NCBI GenBank assembly: GCA_026400395.1
Contig: JAPLPD010000148.1
Coordinates: forward strand, 1 to 51,719
Source of the DNA: Alphaproteobacteria bacterium
Lineage (GTDB): Bacteria; Pseudomonadota; Alphaproteobacteria; Rhizobiales; Xanthobacteraceae
DNA: 51,719 nucleotides
Reading direction: 5' to 3'
Shown: one piece after another, positions 36,704 to 45,647 of the stretch
Numbering within the stretch: position 1 is the stretch's first letter
Layout of the letters: the number at the start of each line of letters is the position of its first letter
Translations under genes and position numbers: made by a program
Notes under the pieces: generated by a model
What the model was told of the DNA's origin: nothing
Databases searched by the model: none
Seen by the model: only the letters and a program-made list of their open reading frames with translations

Positions 36704-37309
36704 ATGGCCGACCCCGATCTTTCAGATGCCGCCGTCGAGGTCGAACTCAGCGCCCCCGAAAGCCGCGGCGGCGGCTTCTACCGCTATGAACGCTATCGGG
36801 TGAGACTGGACGGCGCGCGGATCGAGCGTGATTCCGTACGGATCGGCCCCATCGTTGTCATTCTGGCGATCGATCTGGAACGCGACGAGATCGTGCTGAT
36901 CCGCCAATTCAGGCTCGGCGCGCATCTGGCCCTCGGCAAGGGCGATCTGGTCGAGGTGCCTGCCGGAAGGGTTGAGCCTGGCGAGGAGATCGCCGATGCG
37001 GCGCGCCGCGAATGTCGGGAGGAAATCGGCGTCGTGCCGCATTCGCTGACGCCGCTGTTCGATCTGATGCCGTCCGCCGGATCGTCGGACGAGCACATGT
37101 TTTTCTTTCTCGGCCTTGTCGATGCCTCGAAGGTGCCGGCGCGCGCCGGCGCCGCGCACGAGCAGGAGGACACGCGACCGCTGCGCGTGCCGGTCGGCGA
37201 GGCGCTGGAGGCGCTCGCGGCCGGCCAGCTGCACTACGGCGCGGCCGTGAACGCGCTGCAATGGCTCGCGCTCAATCGCGAGCGTCTGCGACAACTCGGT
37301 TCGCGATGA
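36704..37309 (+). CDS. Nudix hydrolase, ADP-ribose pyrophosphatase-like
   Basis: This 201-residue protein has a perfect Nudix box at 88-110 (GRVEPGEEIADAARRECREE then IGV), with the R-E-x-x-E-E core. The upstream VVILAIDLERDEIVLIRQF and VEVPAGR resemble ADP-sugar pyrophosphatases. It probably hydrolyses a nucleoside diphosphate derivative. The start at 36704 is eight bases after the yejF stop. The downstream ghrA start overlaps its stop codon (ATGA), so the genes are likely co-translated. Confidence 0.85.
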   Translation: MADPDLSDAAVEVELSAPESRGGGFYRYERYRVRLDGARIERDSVRIGPIVVILAIDLERDEIVLIRQFRLGAHLALGKGDLVEVPAGRVEPGEEIADAARRECREEIGVVPHSLTPLFDLMPSAGSSDEHMFFFLGLVDASKVPARAGAAHEQEDTRPLRVPVGEALEALAAGQLHYGAAVNALQWLALNRERLRQLGSR

Positions 37310-38253
37310 GCGCCGTTCTCGTTGCCTTCAATGGGCCGCAGGCTCGGGAATGGCATGAAGTGCTGGCCGCCAATGCCAAGGGCCGTGAGTTGCGCGTCTG
37401 GCCCGACGCGGTCGGAGATGCGGTAGACATCGCCTACGCTTGCGTCTGGCTGGCGCCGCACGGCCTGCTGGCGCGAATACCGAAGCTGAAGGCGGTCATC
37501 AATCTTGGAGCCGGTGTCGATCATCTGCTGGCCGATCCGAATGTGCCGGACGTGCCGCTGGCGCGCGTGGCGCATCCCGACCTGACCGCGCGGGTCACAG
37601 AATATGTCGTGCTGCATGTGCTGATGCACCATCGCCGGCAGCGGCTGTACGATACGCAGCAGCGCGGGCGGATTTGGCAGCCGCACGATCAACCCGCCGC
37701 CGGCGAAGTGGCGGTCGGCGTCATGGGGCTCGGCGCGATCGGCAGTCATGCAGCGGAGGCGCTGGCGCGGTTGGGATTCCAGGTTGCGGGATGGAGCCGC
37801 ACGCCCAGGGACATTCCAGGCGTCGAGACTTTTCACGGCGATGCGGGACTCGACCGTTTTTTGGCGCGCACGGAAATTCTGGTCTGCCTGCTGCCGCGCA
37901 CGCCGGACACCGAACGGATTTTGAATCTCGCGCTCTTCCGCAAGCTCCACCGCAATGGCGCGGCCGGCGGCGCGTATCTGGTCAACGCTGGGCGCGGAGC
38001 GCTGCAGGTCGATGCCGACATCATCGCAGCGCTCGCTGAAGGAACGCTGGCCGGTGCGACGCTCGACGTCTTTCCGCAGGAGCCGTTGTCCGCCGAAAGT
38101 CCGCTCTGGAGCCATCCCAAGGTCACGATCACACCGCACAATGCCGGCGACATCTCGCCGCGCGTGTTCGCGCCACACGTCATGGCGCAAATCGAGGCGT
38201 TCGAGCGCGGTCGGCCCCTCGAAAACCTGATCGACCGCCATCGCGGCTATTGA
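37306..38253 (+). CDS. ghrA: Glyoxylate/hydroxypyruvate reductase A-like dehydrogenase
   Basis: This 315-residue protein belongs to the D-isomer 2-hydroxyacid dehydrogenases. The NAD(P)-binding motif is GLGAIG at 141-146, with an Arg-Thr pair (SRTP) after the second strand that suggests NADPH. Catalytic residues are recognisable as Arg in NAGRG, Glu in FPQEPL and His in TPHNAG. GhrA reduces glyoxylate to glycolate and hydroxypyruvate to glycerate. Its ATG overlaps the Nudix gene stop codon. Confidence 0.88.
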   Translation: MSAVLVAFNGPQAREWHEVLAANAKGRELRVWPDAVGDAVDIAYACVWLAPHGLLARIPKLKAVINLGAGVDHLLADPNVPDVPLARVAHPDLTARVTEYVVLHVLMHHRRQRLYDTQQRGRIWQPHDQPAAGEVAVGVMGLGAIGSHAAEALARLGFQVAGWSRTPRDIPGVETFHGDAGLDRFLARTEILVCLLPRTPDTERILNLALFRKLHRNGAAGGAYLVNAGRGALQVDADIIAALAEGTLAGATLDVFPQEPLSAESPLWSHPKVTITPHNAGDISPRVFAPHVMAQIEAFERGRPLENLIDRHRGY

Positions 38254-38284
38254 TGGCTCTCCGTGGTTATTGATAGGTGGCCGT

Positions 38285-38962
38285 ATGATCGCTCGCATCG
38301 CTCTCGCCATAGCCCTGCTGGTGCTCCCGGTCGTCGCGCTCGCCCAGCAGCTTGGGCCGCCGCAGTTCCCGATCAAGGACGACGACGGCGATCCGATGTC
38401 GAACCACGGCTTGAGCAGCGATCAGATGGCGCAGGTCGCGAAGTTGCCGGGGCTGGTTGCGGTGAGTGGGCCGAAGGCCGACGTGACGCTTTATCAGTTC
38501 TACGACGTCAATTGTCCGTTCTGCCGCGAGGCGGCGGCGGACGTGGACCGGCTCATTCGCGGCGATCCAGCGCTGCGATTGGTGTTCGTGCCATATCCGG
38601 TGCTGTCGGTGCAGTCGATTGCCGCCGCGCGTGTCGAACTCGCGCTGCGCGAACTCGTGACGCCGCAGCGGTTCCTGGAATTCCATCGCAAGATCTACGC
38701 CGGCCGCGGCACCATCGACGGCGAACGCGCGCTCGCGGTGGCGCAGGCTATGGGCATCGACCGGAAGAAGATCATTGATGTGGCCAACACCCAGCGCGTT
38801 ACCGACACGATGACGGTCCATGCAAAGTTAGGCACTGCGCTGAAGCTGATGGCGACGCCCGCCTATGTCATCGCAGGCGTTGCGATCCTTGGCCATCCCG
38901 GGCTCGAACCGCTGCGCAAGCTGGTGGCGGCGGTGCGCACCTGCAAGGCGGTGGTCTGCTAG
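38285..38962 (+). CDS. DsbA-family periplasmic thiol oxidoreductase
   Basis: The 225-residue product has a signal peptide (1-20, ending ALAQ) and a DsbA/DsbG-like thioredoxin fold with an inserted helical domain. The active site is C77-P-F-C80 in FYDVNCPFCREAA. The cis-Pro loop is ATPAYVI. An extra cysteine pair at the very C-terminus (TCKAVVC) may form a structural or regulatory disulfide. The start at 38285 follows AGGTGG. It probably makes or isomerises disulfides in exported proteins; partners are not seen nearby. Confidence 0.85.
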   Translation: MIARIALAIALLVLPVVALAQQLGPPQFPIKDDDGDPMSNHGLSSDQMAQVAKLPGLVAVSGPKADVTLYQFYDVNCPFCREAAADVDRLIRGDPALRLVFVPYPVLSVQSIAAARVELALRELVTPQRFLEFHRKIYAGRGTIDGERALAVAQAMGIDRKKIIDVANTQRVTDTMTVHAKLGTALKLMATPAYVIAGVAILGHPGLEPLRKLVAAVRTCKAVVC

Positions 38963-38972
38963 GCGCCGCGGG

Positions 38973-39812
38973 CTACTTCAGCCGCCGCACGCTGGTGACC
39001 TGGCTGCCCGTCGCGCCGATTCGCCCCAATGCTTCGGCCACCGGTTCGATCGCCACCGCCATGTGGAAGGCGTTGGCGTGGATCATGCTGTTGCGGCCGC
39101 GCGCGATGGCGACGTGGCCCTTCCAGAAGATGAGATCGCCGCTTTGCAGACCGGCAAGGCTCGCGGGCTTGCCCAGCGCGCTTTCCTGCATGTCGCTGTC
39201 GCGCGTGCAGGTGATGCCGCAGGCGGTCAGCGCCACCTGGACCAGTCCTGAGCAGTCGAGGCCGAGGCTCGACTTGCCGCCCCACAGATAGGGCACGCCG
39301 AGGAATCGCTCCGCGACCGCGACGAAATCGGGCTCGGACGCGGCGAGCGGCGCCAGATGCTGCGCCGGCACGAAGCCGCCGGAGGCTGTGACAGCGAAGC
39401 TTTCCTGCTGCCGGGACACGGCGATCTGCGCTCCGAGCGGCAGCGCATCGATCGGCGGCAGTTTGATTGAGGGGCCGGGGAACACGAAGGTGCGCAACGC
39501 CGCGACCTTGTGCGTCGGCGGGGGCCCCGGCGCCAGCAGCATGGCGGCGGGCAGCCAGCCGACATAGCCGTCGGACTTGAGTTGGCCCCAGGCCCAGCCT
39601 TCCTCGTCGGTCTCGTAGATAGTCACCCGTTCGCCGAACAATGCCTCGGTGAGCAATGGCGCATCGGGGCGCGGCTCGCTGCGCAGCGGCGCGATACCTG
39701 CGATCACCTCCTGCGCCGTGCCTTCGACCAATTGCTGCGCCTTGACCTTGCCGCGCAGATGCGCGGCTGCGAGATCGGGACGCGCCGGCGTGACACGAGG
39801 ATCGAGGTTCAA
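38973..39812 (-). CDS. NlpC/P60 (C40) peptidase with an SH3-like domain
   Basis: This 279-residue cell-wall hydrolase has an SH3-like region (about 30-155, with EEGWAWGQLKSDGYVGWLP) and a C-terminal NlpC/P60 domain. Catalytic residues are C187 in GLDCSGLVQ, H233 in KGHVAIA and probably H245 in MIHAN. Such enzymes cut peptide cross-links in peptidoglycan. No signal peptide is visible with the start at 39812, so it may act in the cytoplasm on recycled muropeptides, or another start may be used. It is convergent with the DsbA-like gene. Confidence 0.88.
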   Translation of the reverse strand: MNLDPRVTPARPDLAAAHLRGKVKAQQLVEGTAQEVIAGIAPLRSEPRPDAPLLTEALFGERVTIYETDEEGWAWGQLKSDGYVGWLPAAMLLAPGPPPTHKVAALRTFVFPGPSIKLPPIDALPLGAQIAVSRQQESFAVTASGGFVPAQHLAPLAASEPDFVAVAERFLGVPYLWGGKSSLGLDCSGLVQVALTACGITCTRDSDMQESALGKPASLAGLQSGDLIFWKGHVAIARGRNSMIHANAFHMAVAIEPVAEALGRIGATGSQVTSVRRLK

Positions 39813-39845
39813 CGGGATCGGCCTTTCGTCAAAGGAGAGGGATTG

Positions 39846-41102
39846 TTAGTTGCCGTAACGCTCCGTCAGGAGCGCGTAGAGCGCGCGCGCTGCCTGGCAT
39901 TCTCCGCCCTCAGGCCGCGCGGGCTTCGCCGATGGCGTCCAGCCGTAGATGTCGAAATGCAGCCAGCTTTTGGCCGACGAGACGAACCGCTTGAGGAACA
40001 GCGCGCAGATGATCGAGCCGGCCATGGCGCCGGCGGCGACGTTGTTCACGTCGGCCACCTTGGAGTCGATGTTCTGATCGTAGCGCTTCCACAGCCTTCA
40101 CCTCTGCCAGATGATCCGACTCAATTTCATCAATGCGCTGCAGAGTCATCAGGCCGGTGGTCAGCGGCCCTCGGCGTCGGTGTTGCCGATTTCGACGTTG
40201 AGACCTTTGCGCGAGGGATAGACGTCGAGCGGCCGGAAGGCATCGCCGGCGACAGAGTTCTCGACCGCGGGGATCAGCACGCGGAGTGAAACCTTCAGGC
40301 CCGCGTCCATGATCATGTGCGCGCAGGCGAGTACGGTCGCCGCGCCGCCCATGTCCTTCTTCATGATCAGCATGGCGCTTTCGGGCTTGAGATCGAGTCC
40401 GCCGGTGTCGAAGCAGACGCCCTTGCCGACCAGCGTAACCTTGGGATGGCTGGATTTGCCCCAGCGCAGGTCGATCAGCCGCGGCGCGCGGGTGTTATCG
40501 GCGGCGCGGCCGACGGCGTGGATCAGCGGGAAATTCTGCTTCAGCAAATCGTCGCCGACGGTCGAACGGAACTTGGCGCCGTGCTGCTTGGCCAGCGCGC
40601 GGGCGGCGTCCTCCAGATCGGCCGGGCCCAAGTCGTTGGCCGGCGTGTTGATGAGATCGCGGGCCAGCGTCATGCCTTCGGCGATGCGTGAGAGTTCGTC
40701 GCCATCGACGCCGTCGGCCAGCACCAGACGGACGGCTTTATCCTTGGCCTTGCGGTAGCGGGTGAATTGATAGGATCCGAGTGCAAATGCGAGCGCGGCA
40801 AGCCGCGTGTCATGCGGCGCATTGGCGAACCGGTAAGTGCCTGGCGGCAATACGCCAGGGAGCAGGCCCGGCAAAAAGGCGTTGTGACCGTCCGCGCTGC
40901 CTTCCAGGCCAAACAACACGCCGCCCACCCCTTGCCGCGATGGCAGGATCAGGTGCCGGCCAGGCCGTGGTTCGAACCCGGCGGCTTTCACATAAGCGCG
41001 GGCGAACTTGTCGAGCTTGCTGACGACCTTTGCGACGGTTGCCGGCGTCACGAACCAGATCGGCAATGCCGCTGCGCTGCGGGCCACAAAAACGGGATGC
41101 AT
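39846..41102 (-). pseudogene. Leucyl aminopeptidase (M17) broken by an internal deletion with filler DNA
   Basis: The frame from the ATG at 41102 reads through the M17 metal-binding core (VGKGVCFDTGGLDLKP, MLIMKKDMGGAAT) and the signature NTDAEGR, then hits a TGA at 40161-40163 after 313 residues. About 70 bases of unfamiliar sequence (roughly 40092-40160) follow. Family-like sequence then resumes in the same frame as WKRYDQNIDSKVADVNNV and continues (FLKRFV, HFDIYGWTPS, RPEGGE) to the normal end at 39846. Compared with E. coli PepA, about 55 residues after NTDAEGR are missing. The catalytic core is upstream, but the hydrophobic core that follows it is lost, so the product should be inactive. 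An alternative is a misassembly at this point. Confidence 0.8.
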
Positions 41103-41207
41103 GATGCTGTTTTGACCTCTCAACCATAGAAAGCATGTCATGGCGAACCGGGCGCAACAAGGACGCCCGGTGCCTTTGAAGCCGCGGAAAGTGCCGGTTC
41201 TGCTGGA

Positions 41208-41222
41208 TTAACCACTCATTAG
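41208..41222 (+). promoter_or_regulatory. CtrA-like box upstream of tadD
   Basis: TTAA-N7-TTAG at 41208-41222 differs by one base from the CtrA consensus TTAA-N7-TTAA, and its left half reads TTAACCA as in strong sites. It lies about 73 bases before the tadD start and 105 bases before the aminopeptidase start. A second TTAAC follows at 41225. See the matching boxes at 50024 and 51494. Confidence 0.4.
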
Positions 41223-41295
41223 GGTTAACGTTTTATTGCTCGAGTCCTCGCCCGGCGGTCAGCGCCGTTCGATCCCCGTTGAGGGCTTGCGCACA

Positions 41296-42096
41296 ATGCC
41301 ACGACCACCCGCGCGCCTCCTCGCCTCCGCCGCCGTATTCGCAGCCCTGGCTCTTGGCGGCTGTTCGACCACGGCCGGGACGGGTGACACCACCGGATCG
41401 ATCGCCACGAACTCCGCGCCGCGCTCGGCAGTGCAGTGGCGGCAGGAGATGGACACCTGGGGTGAGCGCTATCGCGCCAGCCCGGCGGACCCGGATGCCG
41501 CCGTCCGTTATGCTCAGGCGCTCCGCGCCATTGGGCAGCGCGCGCAGGCCGCCGCCGTGCTCGAACAGGCGGCAATCCACAACACCGACAATCGGGCAGT
41601 GCTCGGCGCCTACGGCCGCGCGCTGGCCGACAACGGAAATTTCCAGCAGGCGCTCGACGTTCTCAACCGGGCCCACACGCAGGATCAGCCCGATTGGCGC
41701 ATCCTGTCGGTCCAGGGCGCGGTGCTCGACCAGATGGGCCGCCATCCCGAAGCACAGCGATACTACGCCAGCGCTCTGCGGTTGAAGCCGGACGAGCCCT
41801 CCGTGCTTTCCAATCTCGGACTGTCCTACGCATTGTCGAAGAACCTTCGTGAGGCGGAAACGACCTTGCGGCGTGCCGCGGAGCAGCGCGGGGCCGAGCC
41901 GAAGGTGCGGCAGAACCTCGCGCTCGTCGTCGGTTTGCAGGGCCGTTTCCAGGAGGCGGAAACCATTGCGCGGGGCGATCTGTCAGAAGGCGAAGCCGCG
42001 GCCAATGTCGCCTATCTGCGGCAGATGCTGGCTCAGCAGGGCGATTGGAAGAAGACCAAGCGTGGCTCTCCGCTGGCGCCGACGACCGGCTCCTAG
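41296..42096 (+). CDS. tadD: Tad pilus assembly lipoprotein TadD (TPR protein)
   Basis: The 266-residue product carries a lipoprotein signal (LALGGCS, lipid Cys near residue 22) and then several tetratricopeptide repeats from about 60 to 230 (AVRYAQALRAIGQRAQAAAV, SVLSNLGLSYALSKNLREAE). TadD is an outer-membrane lipoprotein that helps assemble the Tad secretin and pilus. The start at 41296 (MPRPPARLLASA) gives a proper lipoprotein signal; the frame opens earlier. It is convergent with tadC, on the opposite strand to the rest of the locus. Confidence 0.85.
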   Translation: MPRPPARLLASAAVFAALALGGCSTTAGTGDTTGSIATNSAPRSAVQWRQEMDTWGERYRASPADPDAAVRYAQALRAIGQRAQAAAVLEQAAIHNTDNRAVLGAYGRALADNGNFQQALDVLNRAHTQDQPDWRILSVQGAVLDQMGRHPEAQRYYASALRLKPDEPSVLSNLGLSYALSKNLREAETTLRRAAEQRGAEPKVRQNLALVVGLQGRFQEAETIARGDLSEGEAAANVAYLRQMLAQQGDWKKTKRGSPLAPTTGS

Positions 42097-42114
42097 GCTG
42101 ATACCCGGATCGCT

Positions 42115-43137
42115 CTACTTCGGCTTGAGGACCGGCGTGCTGGTGTTGGTGTCCTGCGTGGCCATCACGCGGATGGCCGCTGGCCCCAGAATGACGACGA
42201 ACAGCACCGGCAGGAAGAACAGGATCATCGGCACGGTGAGCTTGGGCGGCAGCGCTGCGGCCTTCTTCTCGGCCTCCGACATGCGCATATCGCGGTTTTC
42301 CTGCGACATCACCCGTAGCGTCTGGGCGAGCGGCGTGCCGTAGCGCTCCGCCTGCTGCAGCGCCATACACACGGATTTGACGCCGTCGAGATCGGTGCGC
42401 TTGGCGAGATTCTCGTAGGCGGATTTGCGGTCCTGCAGATAGGACAACTCCGCTGTCGTCAGCGTTAGTTCTTCCGCCAGAGGGATCGATTGCGAGCCGA
42501 TTTCCGCGCTGACCCGCTTGAACGCGGCTTCGATCGACATTCCGGATTCGACGCAGATCAGCAGCAGATCGAGTGCGTCGGGAAAGGCGCGCTTGATGGA
42601 GAGCTGCCGCTTGGCAATACGGTTCTTGAGGAAGAAATACGGCACCTGCATGCCGGCGTACGCGGCGGCCAGACAGATACCGACCTTGACCATCGCCGGC
42701 TGGTCGAGTTCCAGAACCACGAACATGTAGAACAGCGCGGCCACAAACATGAGGACCGGCGTGACAAGCCAGAAGAACAGGAATGCGACATAGGTTGCCT
42801 GGCCGCGATAGCCGGCCTGCACCAGCTTCTCGCGCGCCTCTTCCTGCGCAAGCCATTTGGTCAGATTGAATCGTTCGACGATCCTCGCCATGTACTGCTT
42901 GGGCGACGACCGCAGCGAAACCTTTTCCTTCTCGCCGCGCGACAGACGTTCACGTTCGCGCTGGCGGATCTTTTCGCGTTCGAGCGCGACAGACCTCATG
43001 CGCTTGTCGAGCACGTTGGGCGACAGCACGGGCATTGCGATCGTCAGCACCGTGGCCACAGCAGCCAGCCCCGCAAGCAGAGCTGTGAGCTGCTTGGGGT
43101 TCATGTTGTAGATCGTCTCGATCAGTGTCCGAAGCAT
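42115..43137 (-). CDS. tadC: Tad pilus inner-membrane platform protein TadC
   Basis: This 340-residue protein has the type II secretion F-domain (about 180-310: FPDALDLLLICVESGMSIEAA, SYLQDRKSAYENLAKRTDL) and about four hydrophobic segments. With TadB it forms the inner-membrane platform on which the ATPase drives pilus assembly. It lies nine bases downstream of tadB in the same direction and is the last gene of the minus-strand tad cluster. Confidence 0.9.
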   Translation of the reverse strand: MLRTLIETIYNMNPKQLTALLAGLAAVATVLTIAMPVLSPNVLDKRMRSVALEREKIRQRERERLSRGEKEKVSLRSSPKQYMARIVERFNLTKWLAQEEAREKLVQAGYRGQATYVAFLFFWLVTPVLMFVAALFYMFVVLELDQPAMVKVGICLAAAYAGMQVPYFFLKNRIAKRQLSIKRAFPDALDLLLICVESGMSIEAAFKRVSAEIGSQSIPLAEELTLTTAELSYLQDRKSAYENLAKRTDLDGVKSVCMALQQAERYGTPLAQTLRVMSQENRDMRMSEAEKKAAALPPKLTVPMILFFLPVLFVVILGPAAIRVMATQDTNTSTPVLKPK

Positions 43138-43146
43138 GGGGCTGGC

Positions 43147-44121
43147 TCAAAAATCGAAGTTGATCATCTGCTTCATGACGAACACGCCGGTGCCCATCCA
43201 CATGGCGCATCCGGCCATCATGAAGCGGCCCAGGTCGGTCATCCAAAGCAGTTCGATGTAATCCGGGCTGGTGATCCAGACCAGCGTGCCGACTGCGATC
43301 GGCAGGAAGCCGATGATCGAGGCGGAAGCCTTGGCTTCCATCGACATGGCCTGAATCTTGGCCTTCATCTTCTTGCGGTCGCGCAACACGCGCGACAGGT
43401 TGCCGAGCGCTTCGGACAGATTGCCGCCGGCCTTCTGCTGGATCGAAATGACGATGCCGAAGAAGTTGGCTTCGGGCAGCGGCATGCGATCATAGAGCTT
43501 GGCGCAGGCTTCGCCGATTGGCATGCCGATGGTCTGCGTTTCGACGATCGCCTTGAACTCGCTTTTGATGGGCTCTTGCGCGTCGAGCGCGATGATCTTG
43601 AGACTGTCGAGCAGCGGCAGTCCGGCCTTGATGCCGCGCACGATCACGTCCACGCCATCGGGAAAATTGTTGAGGAATTTCTTTTCGCGGCGCTTCTTGA
43701 GGAACGACAAAAGCCAGCGGGGGACGCCGAATGCGGCGGCAAAGCCGACGCCCAGCGCAGGCAGCGGGTTGCCGACGAACACGAACACCGCCACGAAGGC
43801 AAACAATCCGTGGCCGGCTGAGATCATCAGGAACTGATTTTTCGACCAGGTCAGGCCGGCCTGGGAGATCTTCATGGCCAGCGGCGGATTATTCGGTTTT
43901 TTCGCCTTGACGTCGATTTCCTTCAACGTGTCTTCAACCTGCTCGCGGCGCGATTTCTGCACACGGATGGCTGCGCGGGCGGCCGGCTCCGAGCGCGTTG
44001 CGTTGGCGCGCCGCTGCTCGACCTTCCGTTCGCCCGAAATGAGCGGATAAATGAACACGTAGGCAACGCCGCCGATCGCGGTCGCCACCATCCCGAACAT
44101 GGCCAACGCCTGCATTTTCAT
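43147..44121 (-). CDS. tadB: Tad pilus inner-membrane platform protein TadB
   Basis: The protein has 324 residues from the ATG at 44121 (MKMQALAMFGM); the frame can start 14 codons earlier. It has a first hydrophobic segment, a charged cytoplasmic stretch (about 30-85), two helices, and a T2SS F-domain with NNFPDGVDVIVRGIKAGLPL and ANFFGIVISIQQKAGGNLSEAL. It partners with TadC. The gene starts 14 bases after the tadA stop, consistent with one operon. Confidence 0.9.
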   Translation of the reverse strand: MKMQALAMFGMVATAIGGVAYVFIYPLISGERKVEQRRANATRSEPAARAAIRVQKSRREQVEDTLKEIDVKAKKPNNPPLAMKISQAGLTWSKNQFLMISAGHGLFAFVAVFVFVGNPLPALGVGFAAAFGVPRWLLSFLKKRREKKFLNNFPDGVDVIVRGIKAGLPLLDSLKIIALDAQEPIKSEFKAIVETQTIGMPIGEACAKLYDRMPLPEANFFGIVISIQQKAGGNLSEALGNLSRVLRDRKKMKAKIQAMSMEAKASASIIGFLPIAVGTLVWITSPDYIELLWMTDLGRFMMAGCAMWMGTGVFVMKQMINFDF

Positions 44122-44134
44122 CGGATGCGGTCCC

Positions 44135-45634
44135 TCATCGCACCGGCGCCATGGCGATTTCACCGGCGTCGAGGGCGGCGGCCAGCCGCTTTTCCTCGCC
44201 GTAGTAGCGCGCGCGATCCCAGAATTTCGGACGCCCGTTGCCGGTCGACTTGTGCGAGCCGATCAGATTTCCCTGCGCGTCCTCTCCGGTCATCTCGTAG
44301 ACGAACAGGTCCTGCGTAATGATGACGTCGCCTTCCAGACCGACCACCTCAATGATGTGGGTGATTTTGCGCGAGCCGTCGCGCAGACGCGCGGCCTGCA
44401 CCACGACATCGACGGACGCCACGATCATTTCGCGGATGGTCTTGGACGGCAGCGAATAGCCGCCCATGGTGATCATGGATTCGATACGGGACAACGCCTC
44501 GCGCGGCGAGTTGGCGTGCAGCGTGCCCATCGAACCGTCGTGACCGGTGTTCATCGCTTGCAGAAGATCGAATGCTTCGGGTCCGCGGACTTCGCCGACG
44601 ATGATCCGCTCCGGGCGCATACGCAGGCAGTTTTTGACCAGATCGCGCATGGTGACCTGGCCTTCCCCTTCGAGGTTCGGCGGCCGGGTTTCCAGACGCA
44701 CCACATGGGGCTGCTGGAGCTGCAGTTCGGCGGCGTCCTCGCATGTGATGATGCGCTCGTCGTCGTCGATGAACTGCGTCAGGCAGTTGAGCAGAGTGGT
44801 CTTGCCCGAGCCGGTGCCGCCGGAGACGATGGTGTTGACCCGGCAACGGCCAAGGATTCTGAGAACCTCCGCGCCTTCTTCCGTGATCGAATTGAATTTG
44901 ACGAGATTGGCGAGCCGAAGCTTGTCCTTCTTGAACTTACGAATGGTGAGGGCAGGACCATCGAGCGAAAGCGGCGGCGCGATCACGTTGACACGCGATC
45001 CGTCCGGGAGGCGGGCGTCGCAGATCGGAGAGGATTCATCGACACGGCGGCCGATCTGGCTGACGATGCGCTGACAGATGTTGAGAAGCTGCTGGTTGTC
45101 ACGAAACCGGATGCCGGTCTTCTGGATCTTACCGCTGACTTCGATGAATACGTGGCCCGAGCCGTTGACCATGATGTCGGCGAAGTCGTCGCGGGCCAGC
45201 AACGGCTCAAGCGGGCCGTAGCCGAGAACGTCGTTGCAGATGTCGTCGAGCAGTTCCTCCTGCTCGGAAATCGACATCACGATGTTCTTGATCGCGATGA
45301 TCTCGTTGACGATATCGCGGATTTCCTCGCGCGCGGCGTCGGCGTCGAGTCGTGCGAGTTGCGCCAGATCGATCGCCTCGATCAGCGCGCCGAACACCGT
45401 GCCTTTGGTTTCGTAGTAGCTTTCAGAGCGGCGCGCGTCGGTTGCCATCGCTGGCGGTTGAGCGGCGATGCGGGTGGGTGTTGCCGGGGCGCTGACGAGC
45501 GGCGCGCCGAGTCCCGCCGAGGAAAGCGGCGAAAGCCGGTCCGGGCTGCTTTGCGGCGCCGGCGCTGGCTTCGGCGCTGCCATCGGCGCCGCTGGCGCTG
45601 GCCTTGCATCGGTGGTGCTACGCTTGCCGAACAC
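44135..45634 (-). CDS. cpaF: Tad pilus assembly ATPase TadA/CpaF
   Basis: This 499-residue protein starts at a GTG (45634). After a Pro/Ala-rich N-terminus (about 1-65) comes the secretion ATPase core: GYGPLEPLLARDDFADIMVN, Walker A GGTGSGKTT near 271-279, the Asp box TCEDAAELQL, Walker B IIVGEVRGPEAFD and the His box MGTLHANSPREAL. It powers Flp pilus extension. All motifs look functional, so the motor is intact. Confidence 0.94.
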   Translation of the reverse strand: MFGKRSTTDARPAPAAPMAAPKPAPAPQSSPDRLSPLSSAGLGAPLVSAPATPTRIAAQPPAMATDARRSESYYETKGTVFGALIEAIDLAQLARLDADAAREEIRDIVNEIIAIKNIVMSISEQEELLDDICNDVLGYGPLEPLLARDDFADIMVNGSGHVFIEVSGKIQKTGIRFRDNQQLLNICQRIVSQIGRRVDESSPICDARLPDGSRVNVIAPPLSLDGPALTIRKFKKDKLRLANLVKFNSITEEGAEVLRILGRCRVNTIVSGGTGSGKTTLLNCLTQFIDDDERIITCEDAAELQLQQPHVVRLETRPPNLEGEGQVTMRDLVKNCLRMRPERIIVGEVRGPEAFDLLQAMNTGHDGSMGTLHANSPREALSRIESMITMGGYSLPSKTIREMIVASVDVVVQAARLRDGSRKITHIIEVVGLEGDVIITQDLFVYEMTGEDAQGNLIGSHKSTGNGRPKFWDRARYYGEEKRLAAALDAGEIAMAPVR

Positions 45635-45647
45635 GACGTCCCAACCT

